Shown one piece after another: positions 8,521 to 18,235 of a stretch of DNA of 64,000 nucleotides; position 1 is the first letter of the stretch, and every line of letters begins with the position of its first letter. This DNA is from Roseovarius dicentrarchi (GTDB lineage Bacteria; Pseudomonadota; Alphaproteobacteria; Rhodobacterales; Rhodobacteraceae): NCBI RefSeq assembly GCF_003316635.1, contig NZ_QNQP01000003.1, positions 124,001 through 188,000 of the forward strand, read 5' to 3'. A program made the translations under genes and the position numbers. The notes under the pieces are model-generated. The model ran no database searches, was not told the origin of the DNA, and saw nothing but the letters and a program-made list of their open reading frames with translations.

Positions 8521-9540
8521 CTAGCATCCAACCATGCCCATTATATCATAGGCTTTGCGCAAAATAGGCGCAGCAATCTCGCGCGCGCGGTCCGATCCGC
8601 GGCACAGGATCGCGTCTATTTCCGCGGTATCCTGCATCAGCCGACCCATTTCTTGCGAAATGGGCGCCATGCGATCCACGGCCAGATCGGCCAGCATCGG
8701 CTTGAACTCGGAAAACGGCCGTCCGCCCATATCGCGCATCACGTCCTCGGCGCTCATCCCTGCCAAACCTGCATAGATGTTCACCAGATTGCGCGCCTCG
8801 GGCCGCCCCTCCAGCCCGTCCAGATCGGAGGGCAGCGGTTCGGGGTCGGTCTTGGCCTTGCGGATTTTCTTTGAAATCGTATCGGCGTCATCGGTCATGT
8901 TGACCCGGCTCATGTCCGAGGGATCGGATTTCGACATCTTCTTGGATCCGTCGCGCAGGCTCATCACGCGGGTGGCGGCGCCTTCGATCACCGGCTCCGG
9001 CATCGGGAAAAATGCGACACCGAAATCATGGTTGAATTTGGCCGCGATGTCGCGGGTCAGTTCCAGATGCTGTTTCTGATCCTCGCCCACGGGCACATGC
9101 GTGGCGTGGTAAACCAGAATATCGGCGGCCATCAGCGCCGGGTAGCCAAAGAGGCCCAAGGATGCGTTCTCGGCATTCTTGCCGGCCTTGTCCTTGAACT
9201 GGGTCATCCGCTTCATCCAGCCCATGCGCGCGACGCAGTTGAAGATCCACGCCATCTGGGTGTGCTCTGGTACCTGTGACTGGTTGAACAGGATCGACTT
9301 TTCCGGATCAAGCCCCGAGGCGATGAACCCCGCCGTCAGCTCGCGCGTGGCGTGGCGCAGGCGGGCCGGGTCCTGCCAGACGGTGATCGCATGCAGATCG
9401 ACCATGCAATATAGCGATTGCACCCCGCGATCCTGTGCATCGGCAAACCGTTTCAGTGCGCCCAGATAGTTGCCCAGATGCAGATCGCCCGAGGGCTGGA
9501 TGCCCGAAAACACCCTTGGGGTGAAGGTCGCATCGCTCAT
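8521..9540 (-). CDS. trpS: tryptophanyl-tRNA synthetase
   Basis: Class I aminoacyl-tRNA synthetase charging tRNA-Trp. The 339-residue length is normal for bacterial TrpRS. The HIGH-like motif appears in [14 protein letters not shown] near residue 17, and the KMSKS motif is intact in [10 protein letters not shown] near residue 200. The ATG at 9540 faces the rhomboid-like gene, which starts at 9623 on the other strand. In related genomes trpS lies beside glnD and murJ, as it does here apart from the intervening rhomboid homologue. Confidence 0.97.
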   Translation of the reverse strand: MSDATFTPRVFSGIQPSGDLHLGNYLGALKRFADAQDRGVQSLYCMVDLHAITVWQDPARLRHATRELTAGFIASGLDPEKSILFNQSQVPEHTQMAWIFNCVARMGWMKRMTQFKDKAGKNAENASLGLFGYPALMAADILVYHATHVPVGEDQKQHLELTRDIAAKFNHDFGVAFFPMPEPVIEGAATRVMSLRDGSKKMSKSDPSDMSRVNMTDDADTISKKIRKAKTDPEPLPSDLDGLEGRPEARNLVNIYAGLAGMSAEDVMRDMGGRPFSEFKPMLADLAVDRMAPISQEMGRLMQDTAEIDAILCRGSDRAREIAAPILRKAYDIMGMVGC

Positions 9541-9622
9541 TGCTCATCTCCGTCTGGATTTTCCTGCCAGCCTCAACTACCCATGCGCTATTGCCCCGTC
9601 AAGCAAAGGCCCCGTGCGCCCC

Positions 9623-10309
9623 ATGAAGCATCCAGACGATTCCAGCCCGTTCAACCCGTTGCCGCCCGTTGTGGTGGTGCTGTTTCTGGCGGTGGTGATC
9701 CCCGAGATCGCGTTTTTCCTTGGCTCCAAGGGGCTGATCGGCGGGCCGCAGGCGGTGGGCTGGCGGCAGGCTGCGATCCAGGATTATGGCTTTAGCGGCG
9801 ATTTGCTGCGCTGGATGATCGCCAACGGGCTTTACCCGCCTGAACATTTGCTGCGCTTTGTCACCTATCCGTTCCTGCATGGCGGTTTCAGTGAAATGCT
9901 GTTTGGCGCGGCGTTGCTGCTGGCGATGGGCAAGTTCGTGGGCGAGGTGTTTCGCCCCATCGCCACGCTGGCCGCGTTCTTCATTCCCGCCATCTGCGGC
10001 GCGCTGGCATACGGGCTGATCGCGCGGGATAATCCGTGGCTTTATGGCGCGTTTCCGGGCATCTATGGCCTGATCGGCGCGTTTACCTATCTGCTGTGGT
10101 TGCAACTGGGGCGGACGGGGGGCAGTCAGGCGCGCGCCTTTGTGTTGATCGGCTTTCTGATGGGCGCGCAGCTGCTGTTTTCGCTGCTGTTCGGCGGGAC
10201 ACTGCGCTGGATCGCGGATGGCACCGGGTTTCTGACCGGGTTCGCCGCGTCCTTTGTGCTGCGCCCCGGTGGCTGGACCAAGCTGCGCGCCAAACTGCTT
10301 CAGCGCTGA
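9623..10309 (+). CDS. rhomboid-family membrane protein, apparently inactive protease
   Basis: Integral membrane protein of 228 residues with about six hydrophobic segments and a rhomboid-like layout. Conserved features include TYPFLHGGF (residues 81-89, matching the L1-loop FLHGGW region) and GAFPGIYGLIG (142-152, aligned with the usual GASGAIYGLLG). The catalytic serine is replaced by F144 (or P145), the catalytic histidine of AHLGGF by D199 in ADGTGF, and the HxxxN motif reads ExxxG. By known rhomboid chemistry this should not cleave substrates. It resembles a rhomboid pseudoprotease, perhaps a chaperone or quality-control factor, but that is inference. Start chosen at ATG 9623 because the longer frame would run through the trpS start. 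The 3' end overlaps murJ by 10 bases, convergently. Confidence 0.8.
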   Translation: MKHPDDSSPFNPLPPVVVVLFLAVVIPEIAFFLGSKGLIGGPQAVGWRQAAIQDYGFSGDLLRWMIANGLYPPEHLLRFVTYPFLHGGFSEMLFGAALLLAMGKFVGEVFRPIATLAAFFIPAICGALAYGLIARDNPWLYGAFPGIYGLIGAFTYLLWLQLGRTGGSQARAFVLIGFLMGAQLLFSLLFGGTLRWIADGTGFLTGFAASFVLRPGGWTKLRAKLLQR

Positions 10310-11871
10310 CGCCTGAGCGCGGCTTTCAGCTCGGATTTGCGAAAGGCGCCGACCATGCGCCCGGCAAGGTAATAAACCACGATGCCCAGCACGATCAGCA
10401 CCAGCAGCGCCAGCGCGCGCCAGCCGGTAAAGCCAAAGAACGGCGACAGCGCCAGCATCAGCGCCCAAAGCGCGCCGCCCATGATGGCCGAGGCGACGCA
10501 GATCCGCCACAGGCGGCTGCGGAACCGGTCGTCGAACCGGGCGACATCGCCAAAGGGCCGCACACCGCGCGCCAGCAGCCACACCATGGCCCAGCCCGCG
10601 ATGGTGGTGCCGACCGCCGCCGCGATCCAGCCGATATAGGGCGCAAGGCCAATGGCCAGCGCGGCGTTCACGATCAGCGACACCAGCGCGTAATAGAATG
10701 GCCGCTTGGTATCCTCGCGCGCGAAATAGATCGGTTGCAGCACTTTTTGCAGCACGAAGGCCGGCAGGCCAAGACCGTAGATCGACACCGCCAGTGCCGT
10801 GGCGGCAGTATCGTCAAAGCCGAAATTGCCGCGCTGGAACAGCACCGTGATCAGCGGAATCGGAATTATCACCAGCGCCACGGCGGCGGGGATGGTCAGC
10901 GCCAGCGACACTTCGCCCGCGCGGCTGAGCGCCATGCGCGCGCCGGCGCTGTCGTCCGCGCGCAAGCGGCGCGACAGGTCCGGCAGCAGCACGATGCCCA
11001 CGGCGATGCCAACCACGCCCAGCGGCAACTGATACAGGCGGTCGGCGGCATAGAGCCAGCTGACCGCGCTTTCGAAATTGCTGGCCACCTGCTGCCCGAC
11101 CAGCAGGTTGATCTGCATGACCCCGCCCGCAAGCGCGGCGGGAACGGCGACACGCACCAGCTGGCGCATGGCGGGCGTCCAGCGCGGGCGCACCGGGCGT
11201 ACCGAATGGCCGCCGCGCCGGGCAGAAATCCAGACCATTGCCAGCTGTGCAACGCCCGCAAACGGGATTGACCAGACCAGCGCGGATGGCACGTTGCCCC
11301 CGGTCCAGACGGCCGCGGCCATTGCGCCGCACAGGATCACGTTCAGCAGGACCGGCGCGGCAGCGGCAGCCACGAACCGCCCGCCCGAGTTCAGCACGCC
11401 TGACAGCAGCGCCGCGAGTGAGATGAAGAAGATGTAGGGAAACACCACGCGCCCGAATTCGACCGTCAGGTCAAACCGTTCGTCCCCCGAAAACCCCTCG
11501 GCAGTGGCCCAGACCAGCGCGGGCATGAAGATCATCGCCAGCGCAACAACGAACAGCAGCACCAGCGCCAGACCGCTGAAGGCCAGCGAGGCAAACCCGT
11601 TCGGATCCTCGCCCCCCTCCAGCCGCTTGGAGAACATCGGCACGAACGCCGCGTTGAACGCCCCCTCGGCAAAGAACCGGCGGAACATGTTGGGCAGACG
11701 GAACGCAGCCACGAACGCATCCATCACCGGCCCCGGCCCGATCAGCCCGGCGATCATCACATCGCGCACAAAGCCCAGCACGCGGCTGATCATGGTCCAG
11801 CCGCCGACGGTGAACATGCTGGTGATCAGGCGCACGGGGCGCGCCGTCTGGGTAATCTGACCGTTGCTCAC
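10300..11871 (-). CDS. murJ: lipid II flippase MurJ
   Basis: Flippase moving lipid-linked peptidoglycan precursor (lipid II) across the inner membrane. 523 residues with about 14 transmembrane helices; the N-terminal TVGGWTMISRVLGFVRDVMI and the arginine-rich first helices (RLPNMFRRFFAEGAFNAAFVP) are typical of MviN/MurJ. The start is GTG 11871, whose GTGA overlaps the glnD stop by four bases, so translation is coupled to glnD. The ATG MFTVGGW 18 codons later is the alternative start. glnD-murJ linkage is common in this family of bacteria. Confidence 0.95.
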   Translation of the reverse strand: MSNGQITQTARPVRLITSMFTVGGWTMISRVLGFVRDVMIAGLIGPGPVMDAFVAAFRLPNMFRRFFAEGAFNAAFVPMFSKRLEGGEDPNGFASLAFSGLALVLLFVVALAMIFMPALVWATAEGFSGDERFDLTVEFGRVVFPYIFFISLAALLSGVLNSGGRFVAAAAAPVLLNVILCGAMAAAVWTGGNVPSALVWSIPFAGVAQLAMVWISARRGGHSVRPVRPRWTPAMRQLVRVAVPAALAGGVMQINLLVGQQVASNFESAVSWLYAADRLYQLPLGVVGIAVGIVLLPDLSRRLRADDSAGARMALSRAGEVSLALTIPAAVALVIIPIPLITVLFQRGNFGFDDTAATALAVSIYGLGLPAFVLQKVLQPIYFAREDTKRPFYYALVSLIVNAALAIGLAPYIGWIAAAVGTTIAGWAMVWLLARGVRPFGDVARFDDRFRSRLWRICVASAIMGGALWALMLALSPFFGFTGWRALALLVLIVLGIVVYYLAGRMVGAFRKSELKAALRRQR

Positions 11872-14660
11872 TGAATGGCCCTTTGTGTGCCTTCGGAAAT
11901 GGCCGCGCGCAGCTTCGCCTCCAGCGATTGCTGCTTGGCCTCCGAGTAGAATTTCAAACCGAACATGTCCTTGACATAGAAGGTGTCGACGACCTGCTCG
12001 CCGAATGTGGCGATGACCGCGCTGGCGATATAGACGTTGCTGGCCGCCAATGTGCGGGTCAGATCGTACAGCAGGCCGGGGCGATCGCGGGTATCGACCT
12101 CGATGATCGTATAGATCTCGGATCCGTCATTGTCGAAGGTGATATGCGTTGGCACGCGAAAGGCGCGCTCGCGCTTCTTCAGCTTGTCGCGGGATTTGAT
12201 CGCGTCCTGCGCCACCACTTCGCCGCGCAGGGTTTTCAGGATGGTCCGGCGCAGGCGCGGCAGGCGTTCATCGTCAAAGGGGTGGCCGTCGCCATCCTGT
12301 ATCCAGAACACGGCGGTCGCGTAGCCATCCTTGGACGTATAGGTGCGCGCGTCGACCACATTCGCGCCGACCAGCGCCAGCGCGCCGGCCAGCCGCGAAA
12401 AGATGCCGGGATGGTCGGCCAGCACGAAACAGGCGCGGGTCGCGTCGCGGTCCTCGTCGGGGTGCAGGTCGATGCCGATATCGTCACGGTTGCCGTCGCG
12501 GTCGATGTCGCGCAGCAGGTTGGCAAAGATGACATGCGCGGTGATGTGCAGGCCCTGCCAATAGGGCGGATAATGGCGCGCGGTTTCGGCCTTCAGCGCC
12601 TTGGCGTCCCAATCGCGCAGCGCGCGGCGCAGGCCGGCCTTGGCGTCCGAGCCGCGCTGTTCGCGGTTGATATCCTCCAGCCCGTTTTCCATCGCGCCCA
12701 GCGTCTGCCGATAGAGCGCGCGCAGGAGCGATGCCTTCCAGTTGTTCCAAGTCCCCGGCCCGACGCCGCGAATGTCGCAGACCGTCAGCACCGTCAGCAG
12801 GTCCAGCCGCTCGCGTACCTGCACCGCCTTGGCAAAGTCGCGTACGGTGCGCGGATCGGCGATATCGCGTTTTTGCGCCATGTCCGACATCAGCAGGTGA
12901 TAGCGCACCAGCCATTCTACAGTGTCCACCTCCTTGGGTTTCAATCCCAGACGCGGCGCCACCTTGCGCACGATCTTGGCGCCCAGAATGGAGTGATCTT
13001 CGGGGCGGCCCTTGCCGATATCGTGCAGCAGCAGTGCGACATAGAGGATGCGCCGGTTCACCCCCCGTTTCAGGATCGACGACGCGATGGGCAGCTCTTC
13101 AATCAGCTCCTCCCGCTCGATGCGGGCAAGGTGGCTGATGCATTGGATCGTGTGTTCGTCCACCGTGTAGTGGTGATACATGTTGAACTGCATCATCGCG
13201 ACAATCGGCTCGAATTCAGGGATGAAAGCGGACAGAACGCCCAGCTCGTTCATGCGGCGCAGGGCGCGTTCGGGGTTGCCGTGTTTCAGCATCAGCCCCA
13301 GGAACAGCTTTTGTGCCGCAGGATTTGCGCGCATGTCATCGTCGATCAGGTCCAGATGCGCCGTGACCAGCCGCATCGCGTCGGGATGAATCAGCAGGCC
13401 AGTGCGCAGCCCCTCCTCAAAGACGCGCAGCAGGTTCAGCGGATCGGTCAGAAACGCCGCCTCATCGACGATGGCAAGGCGGCCATGCAGTTCGGTGTAG
13501 CCGTCCTTCAGCTTGCGCTTGCGCCGAAAAAGCCGGTGCAGAAGGGGCCGGGATTTGACATGCGCGGCCTCCAGCTTGCTCAGGAAAATGCGGGTCAGAT
13601 CGCCGACGGCAGTCGCGTGGCGGAAATAATCCTGCATGAAGATTTCCACGTCGCGCCGCCCGGCGCTGTCGGTATATCCCAGCCGCTCGGCCACCTCGAC
13701 CTGTAGATCGAAGGTCAGCTTGTCGACGGGGCGGCCTGTGATCAGGTGCAACTGGCAACGCACGGCCCAAAGGTAGTTTTCCGCCTGAACGAAGGTATCA
13801 AATTCGTCCTCGGCAAACAGCCCCAGCGCAACCAGCTGGGCCGCATCGGGCACGCGGTAGATGTATTTGGCAATCCAGAACAGCGATTGCAGATCGCGCA
13901 GCCCGCCCTTGCCTTCCTTGACGTTCGGCTCGACCATGTAGCGCTGGCCGCCCTGCTTTTCGTGCCGCGTCTCGCGCTCTTCCAGTTTGGCCTCGGTAAA
14001 TTCGCGCTCGCTGCCGGAAAACAGATCGTTCCACAGACGATGGTTCAGCCGGGCGGCCAGATCGCGGTCGCCGGTCAGCCAGCGGTTTTCCAGCAGCGCG
14101 GTGCGGATGGTGAAATCCTCGGTGCCAAGGCGCAGGCAATCGGAAATGGTGCGGCTGGAATGGCCCACCTTCAGCCGCAGATCCCACAGGATATACAGCG
14201 TGGTTTCTATCACGCTTTCGGCCCAGCCGGTGATCTTGTAAGGGCTGAGAAACAACAGGTCTATGTCCGAATGGGGCGCCATATCGCCGCGTCCATACCC
14301 GCCGACGGCCAGAACGCTCAGGTGCTGGCCGCTGGTCGGGGTCGGCAGGGGGTGCAGCACGTCCGAGGCCAGCCTGTAGGCCGCCCGCACAATGCAATCT
14401 GTCAGCCAGCTGTAGCTGTGCGTCGCGGCCCGCGCGCGCAACGGCTCCGCCGCCAGGGCGGCCGCGATGGCGGCGCGCCCGCGCTGCTTGGCCCCGGTCA
14501 GGATTTCCACCGCGGCCCTGCGGCGGTCCTCGGGCTGGGCGTGCATGACGCCGTCCAGCGCAGCTGTTACCGCACTGGCGTCAAAGATGTCCGGCGCCGG
14601 GCAAATCAGGTCGCCCGGTGCCGGATCATGCGCAGATGCGCGGGTCTTTTGCTGTGCCAT
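11868..14660 (-). CDS. glnD: [protein-PII] uridylyltransferase/uridylyl-removing enzyme
   Basis: Nitrogen-status sensor that uridylylates PII proteins when glutamine is low and removes UMP when it is high. The 930 residues contain the nucleotidyltransferase domain with GGYGRGDMAPHSDIDLLFL (about 120-138), a PII-uridylyltransferase helical region, an HD phosphohydrolase domain with LLHDIGKGRPEDHS (about residue 530), and two C-terminal ACT domains (FSRLAGALALVGANVVDART and RPGLLYDLTRTLAASNVYI) that sense glutamine. It is followed by murJ with a 4-base overlap and preceded by an lpoA-like gene on the same strand. Confidence 0.97.
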   Translation of the reverse strand: MAQQKTRASAHDPAPGDLICPAPDIFDASAVTAALDGVMHAQPEDRRRAAVEILTGAKQRGRAAIAAALAAEPLRARAATHSYSWLTDCIVRAAYRLASDVLHPLPTPTSGQHLSVLAVGGYGRGDMAPHSDIDLLFLSPYKITGWAESVIETTLYILWDLRLKVGHSSRTISDCLRLGTEDFTIRTALLENRWLTGDRDLAARLNHRLWNDLFSGSEREFTEAKLEERETRHEKQGGQRYMVEPNVKEGKGGLRDLQSLFWIAKYIYRVPDAAQLVALGLFAEDEFDTFVQAENYLWAVRCQLHLITGRPVDKLTFDLQVEVAERLGYTDSAGRRDVEIFMQDYFRHATAVGDLTRIFLSKLEAAHVKSRPLLHRLFRRKRKLKDGYTELHGRLAIVDEAAFLTDPLNLLRVFEEGLRTGLLIHPDAMRLVTAHLDLIDDDMRANPAAQKLFLGLMLKHGNPERALRRMNELGVLSAFIPEFEPIVAMMQFNMYHHYTVDEHTIQCISHLARIEREELIEELPIASSILKRGVNRRILYVALLLHDIGKGRPEDHSILGAKIVRKVAPRLGLKPKEVDTVEWLVRYHLLMSDMAQKRDIADPRTVRDFAKAVQVRERLDLLTVLTVCDIRGVGPGTWNNWKASLLRALYRQTLGAMENGLEDINREQRGSDAKAGLRRALRDWDAKALKAETARHYPPYWQGLHITAHVIFANLLRDIDRDGNRDDIGIDLHPDEDRDATRACFVLADHPGIFSRLAGALALVGANVVDARTYTSKDGYATAVFWIQDGDGHPFDDERLPRLRRTILKTLRGEVVAQDAIKSRDKLKKRERAFRVPTHITFDNDGSEIYTIIEVDTRDRPGLLYDLTRTLAASNVYIASAVIATFGEQVVDTFYVKDMFGLKFYSEAKQQSLEAKLRAAISEGTQRAIQ

Positions 14661-14681
14661 ACGGCGCCGCCTGTGGGTGGA

Positions 14682-15872
14682 TCAGAAGCCCGCGCCGCCA
14701 AAGCTCTGCAGGGCACCGTCCAGTATCACCACCTTGCCATCACGCACCGTCGCTACCGCCAGCCCGCGCTGGTTGGTGCCGTCATTGCGCAGGCGGAACA
14801 CGCCGTCGACGCCCTGAAAACCTGCCGATTGCGTCAGGCTGGATTTCGACAGCGCATTGCGCTTGCCTGTCTTGATCAGCGCGCCGACAGCGGCGATGCC
14901 GTCATAGGCCAGCCCGGCGATGGGGTGGGGGGCATTGCCGTTTGTCTGTTGGAACCGCGCCTGAAAACGTGCCGCCTTGGCCGTGTCCGGCATGGCGAAC
15001 CAGCCACCCTGCAAGCCCGGCAGTTCCAGCGTCTGGGCCGGCGTATCCCAGCGGGCAAGGCCCATATACTGGATCGATGCGGGGCTCAGCCCGTTTTCCG
15101 GCAGCATCTGTGCAAACAGCGGCAGCGCGCCGGCGGAGTTTGCAGTCAGGAAAATCGCGTCGGCGGCGGTGCTGCCTGCGGTGCTGGTGATCTGCGGCAC
15201 AGCCGCGACAACACCCTCCTGCGAGAAGTCATAGGCGATGTTGCCAACAATCTGCGCGCCGGCATTTGCCGCGGCCTGCGCTATGGCTTGCTGGCCCAGC
15301 TGCCCGGCAAGATTGCTAGAGGACACCGTCAGGATGCGCCGCTTGTTCTGGCGCACGGCAAAGCGCGTCAGCCGGTCCGCGGTGTTGTCAAAGGTCTGGC
15401 CAAGGATGAACAGATTGCCGCCCGCGATGGTCGGGTTGTTGGAAAACGCCAGCACGTTCACGTTGGACGGCGCCACCGCCACCGCCACGGCATTGGCCGA
15501 TTCGGCGTGCAGCGGTCCGATGATGATCTTGGCCCCGTCCGCGACGGCATTCAGCGCCGCCTTCTGCGCCTGCGCCGGGCGTCCTGCCGTGCCATAGACG
15601 CGCAGGTCAATCTTGACGCTGCCCAGATCGGCCACGGCCATGCGCGCCGCCGCTTCCAGATCACGCGCCAGAGCGGCCTCGCCCGGCGAGGATGATCCGT
15701 GCGGCACCAGCAGCGCGACGGCAACGGGTCCCGAGGGGTCAATCGGCTGGCCCTGCCCGCCGCCGGTGCCGATTCCCCCGCCCACAGGATCGCAGGCGGC
15801 AAGCCACAGGATGGACAGAACCGCAATCATACGGGCCAGCAGCTTGCGGGCGATGGGCAAAACAGCGAACAT
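14682..15872 (-). CDS. penicillin-binding protein activator, LpoA-like lipoprotein
   Basis: Outer-membrane lipoprotein expected to stimulate a peptidoglycan-synthesising PBP from the periplasm. The start at ATG 15872 (after an ACGAGG ribosome site) gives a signal sequence ending in ILWLAAC, a lipobox, followed by a glycine-rich linker (DPVGGGIGTGGGQGQP) and a periplasmic-binding-protein-like fold (VALLVPHGSSSPGEAALARD onward), 396 residues in all. The longer open frame to 16013 would overlap the divergent rsmI start and lacks a signal peptide, so it was rejected. Pairing with divergent rsmI-yraN is the same as in enterobacteria, where the lpoA gene is the neighbour. Confidence 0.85.
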   Translation of the reverse strand: MFAVLPIARKLLARMIAVLSILWLAACDPVGGGIGTGGGQGQPIDPSGPVAVALLVPHGSSSPGEAALARDLEAAARMAVADLGSVKIDLRVYGTAGRPAQAQKAALNAVADGAKIIIGPLHAESANAVAVAVAPSNVNVLAFSNNPTIAGGNLFILGQTFDNTADRLTRFAVRQNKRRILTVSSSNLAGQLGQQAIAQAAANAGAQIVGNIAYDFSQEGVVAAVPQITSTAGSTAADAIFLTANSAGALPLFAQMLPENGLSPASIQYMGLARWDTPAQTLELPGLQGGWFAMPDTAKAARFQARFQQTNGNAPHPIAGLAYDGIAAVGALIKTGKRNALSKSSLTQSAGFQGVDGVFRLRNDGTNQRGLAVATVRDGKVVILDGALQSFGGAGF

Positions 15873-15961
15873 GGGGATACCTCGTTTCGGGATAAGGGCG
15901 CGCCTGTCTGGGCGCCTCGTGTTTCTCGGGCCGATCATAAACGTCATATGGGGCGGGTCCA

Positions 15962-16840
15962 GTGGTGAATCTGAGCAGACAGGCGCTTGCGCCCGGAATC
16001 TATCTGATCGCAACCCCCATCGGGGCGGCGCGCGACATCACGTTGCGCAGTCTGGATATACTGGCCACCGCCGATGTGATCGCCGCCGAGGATACGCGCA
16101 GCCTGCGCAAGCTGATGGATATCCACGGCATCGCGCTGGAGGGGCGCCCGCTGATTGCCTATCACGACCACAATGGCGCGCAGGCCCGCCCGCGCATCAT
16201 GGCGGCGCTTGAGGATGGAAAATCAGTAGTTTACGCATCAGAGGCCGGCACGCCGATGGTGGCAGATCCCGGTTTTGATCTGGTCCGCGCGGCGATTGCC
16301 GCAGGGCACGGCCTGATCTCGGCGCCGGGGCCTTCGGCGGCCGTGACAGCGCTGACCCTGTCGGGATTGCCGACCGACCGCTTCCTTTTTGCCGGGTTCC
16401 TGCCCAACACCGGCTCTGCGCGAAAAACCGCGCTGCGGGCGCTGGCGCCGGTTGCCGCAACGCTGATTTTCTACGAATCCCCCAAGAGGGTCGCAGCCAT
16501 GCTGCGCGATGCCGCCGATGTGCTGGGCGCGGACCGCAACGCGGCGGTCTGCCGCGAGCTGACCAAAAAATTCGAAGAGGTGCTGCGTGGCACGCTGTCC
16601 GATCTGGCCGACGAACTGCGGGAAAATCCGCGCAAAGGCGAAATGGTTGTGCTGATCGACAGGGCGGGGGAACTGTCTGTTAACCTCTCTGATATAGAAC
16701 AGGCGCTGCGGGCGGTGATGTCTGATATGTCTGTGCGGGACGCGGCGGATGCTGTGTCGCATGATCTGGGGCTGAAGCGGCGTCAGGTTTATCAGATTGC
16801 GCTGCGATTGGATGCAGATGACGGAGAAGGTGATGACTGA
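15962..16840 (+). CDS. rsmI: 16S rRNA (cytidine(1402)-2'-O)-methyltransferase
   Basis: SAM-dependent enzyme that 2'-O-methylates C1402 in the ribosomal P site. 292 residues, tetrapyrrole-methylase fold: LYLIATPIGAA-like start (IYLIATPIGAARDIT), AEDTRSLRKLM, SEAGTPMVADPG and the YESPKRV motif, then a C-terminal helical domain ending in LKRRQVYQIALRL. It starts with GTG 15962 or the adjacent GTG 15965. The stop codon overlaps yraN, and the operon continues to gshB. Confidence 0.95.
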   Translation: MVNLSRQALAPGIYLIATPIGAARDITLRSLDILATADVIAAEDTRSLRKLMDIHGIALEGRPLIAYHDHNGAQARPRIMAALEDGKSVVYASEAGTPMVADPGFDLVRAAIAAGHGLISAPGPSAAVTALTLSGLPTDRFLFAGFLPNTGSARKTALRALAPVAATLIFYESPKRVAAMLRDAADVLGADRNAAVCRELTKKFEEVLRGTLSDLADELRENPRKGEMVVLIDRAGELSVNLSDIEQALRAVMSDMSVRDAADAVSHDLGLKRRQVYQIALRLDADDGEGDD

Positions 16841-17240
16841 CGTTTTGGAATTTGCTGACGTGGCCCATGTGACGGCCCGCCGTGACCGTGGCAGGCGGGC
16901 GTATAACAGCGGTCTTGCCGCTGAGGAACGCGCTGTCGCGCTGTATACGGCCGCCGGTCTGCGCCTGCTTGAGGCGCGTTGGCGCGGCCAAAGCGGGGAG
17001 ATTGACCTTGTTTTAGCCGATGGCGACGACATTGTTTTTGCAGAAGTCAAACAGGCGCGCACCCATGATGCCGCGATAGCCAGCCTGCGCCCGGCACAAA
17101 TGCGGCGCATCCACGCCGCCGGCGCCGAATATCTGGCGCATTGCCCAAAAGGTCAGTTGACCGACGTGCGCTTTGATCTGGCCGTAGTCGATGCAGCGGG
17201 GCGATGCGATATTCTGGAAGGCGCATTTTCGCATTTCTGA
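16833..17240 (+). CDS. yraN: YraN family (UPF0102) nuclease-fold protein
   Basis: Small protein of 135 residues with a restriction-endonuclease-like fold of unproven function; homologues are linked to DNA recombination or repair. The fold signature is [13 protein letters not shown] followed by IVFAEVK, giving the G-E-I-D...E-V-K catalytic pattern. Start chosen at ATG 16833, directly after GGAGAAGG and overlapping the rsmI stop by 8 bases; an in-frame ATG at 16818 is an alternative. The rsmI-yraN pair is conserved widely. Confidence 0.88.
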   Translation: MTDVLEFADVAHVTARRDRGRRAYNSGLAAEERAVALYTAAGLRLLEARWRGQSGEIDLVLADGDDIVFAEVKQARTHDAAIASLRPAQMRRIHAAGAEYLAHCPKGQLTDVRFDLAVVDAAGRCDILEGAFSHF

Positions 17241-17299
17241 ATTGCACCGCAACGGCCCATGGCCCATGTAGGTGGCATAATGATCCGGGGGTTGTTGCC

Positions 17300-18235
17300 A
17301 TGAAGGTCGCATTTCAGATGGACCCGATAGGTCCGATTGACATAAACGCCGACAGCACTTTTCATCTGGCCGAGGAGGCGCAGGCGCGCGGTCACGAGCT
17401 GTTTTATTACACGCCGCAGAACCTTGCCTATGACGAGGGGCGCATTACCGCACGGGGGCAAACCCTGAAGGTGCAGCGCGTCAAAGGTGATCACGCCATC
17501 CTGGGCGATATGGAGACTGTTGATCTGGCCGATTTTGACGTGGTGTGGCTGCGCCAGGATCCACCGTTCGACATGTTTTATATCACGACCACGCATCTTC
17601 TGGACAGGCTCGCGCCCGGCACTTTGGTGGTCAATGATCCGTTCTGGGTGCGCAATTTCCCGGAAAAACTGCTCATCCTTGATTTTCCTGACCTGATGCC
17701 GCCCACGGCCATTGCGCGCGATCTGGACACAATCCGCGCGTTCCGGGACCGGCACGGCGATATTATTCTGAAGCCGCTTTACGGCAATGGCGGCGCCGGG
17801 GTTTTCCTGCTCAAGGGCGGCGACAGCAACCTCAGCTCCCTGCATGAGATGTTCACGGGCTTCAGCCGGGAGCCGTTGATCGTTCAGAAGTTTTTGCCCG
17901 ATGTGGCGAAAGGTGACAAACGCGTGATCCTGGTGGACGGCGAGCCTGTCGGCGCGATCAACCGCGTCCCTGCCAAGGGCGAGACACGCTCGAACATGCA
18001 TGTGGGCGGGCGGCCGGAGAAAGTGGATCTGACCGACCGCGACCGCGAGATTTGCGCCGCGATTGGCCCGCTTTTGCGCGAAAAGGGGCAGGTATTTGTC
18101 GGCATTGATGTGATCGGCCGTTACCTGACTGAGATCAACGTGACATCGCCCACCGGCATTCAGGAGCTGGAGCGTTTTGACGGCGTGAATATTGCGGGCA
18201 GGATTTGGGACGCCATCGAAGCCAGACGGGCGTGA
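17300..18235 (+). CDS. gshB: glutathione synthetase
   Basis: ATP-grasp ligase joining gamma-glutamylcysteine and glycine to form glutathione. 311 residues beginning [20 protein letters not shown], the standard N-terminus; the ATP-binding segments [11 protein letters not shown] and [10 protein letters not shown] are present. A CCGGGGG ribosome site precedes ATG 17300; an upstream open frame from 17204 overlaps yraN and was rejected. The GTGA at its end starts the next gene. Confidence 0.96.
   Translation: MKVAFQMDPIGPIDINADSTFHLAEEAQARGHELFYYTPQNLAYDEGRITARGQTLKVQRVKGDHAILGDMETVDLADFDVVWLRQDPPFDMFYITTTHLLDRLAPGTLVVNDPFWVRNFPEKLLILDFPDLMPPTAIARDLDTIRAFRDRHGDIILKPLYGNGGAGVFLLKGGDSNLSSLHEMFTGFSREPLIVQKFLPDVAKGDKRVILVDGEPVGAINRVPAKGETRSNMHVGGRPEKVDLTDRDREICAAIGPLLREKGQVFVGIDVIGRYLTEINVTSPTGIQELERFDGVNIAGRIWDAIEARRA

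Noticed and set aside
11883-13706. 607-residue plus-strand ORF opposite glnD
   Set aside because: Shadow of glnD; its composition mirrors the complementary codons and no motif is present.
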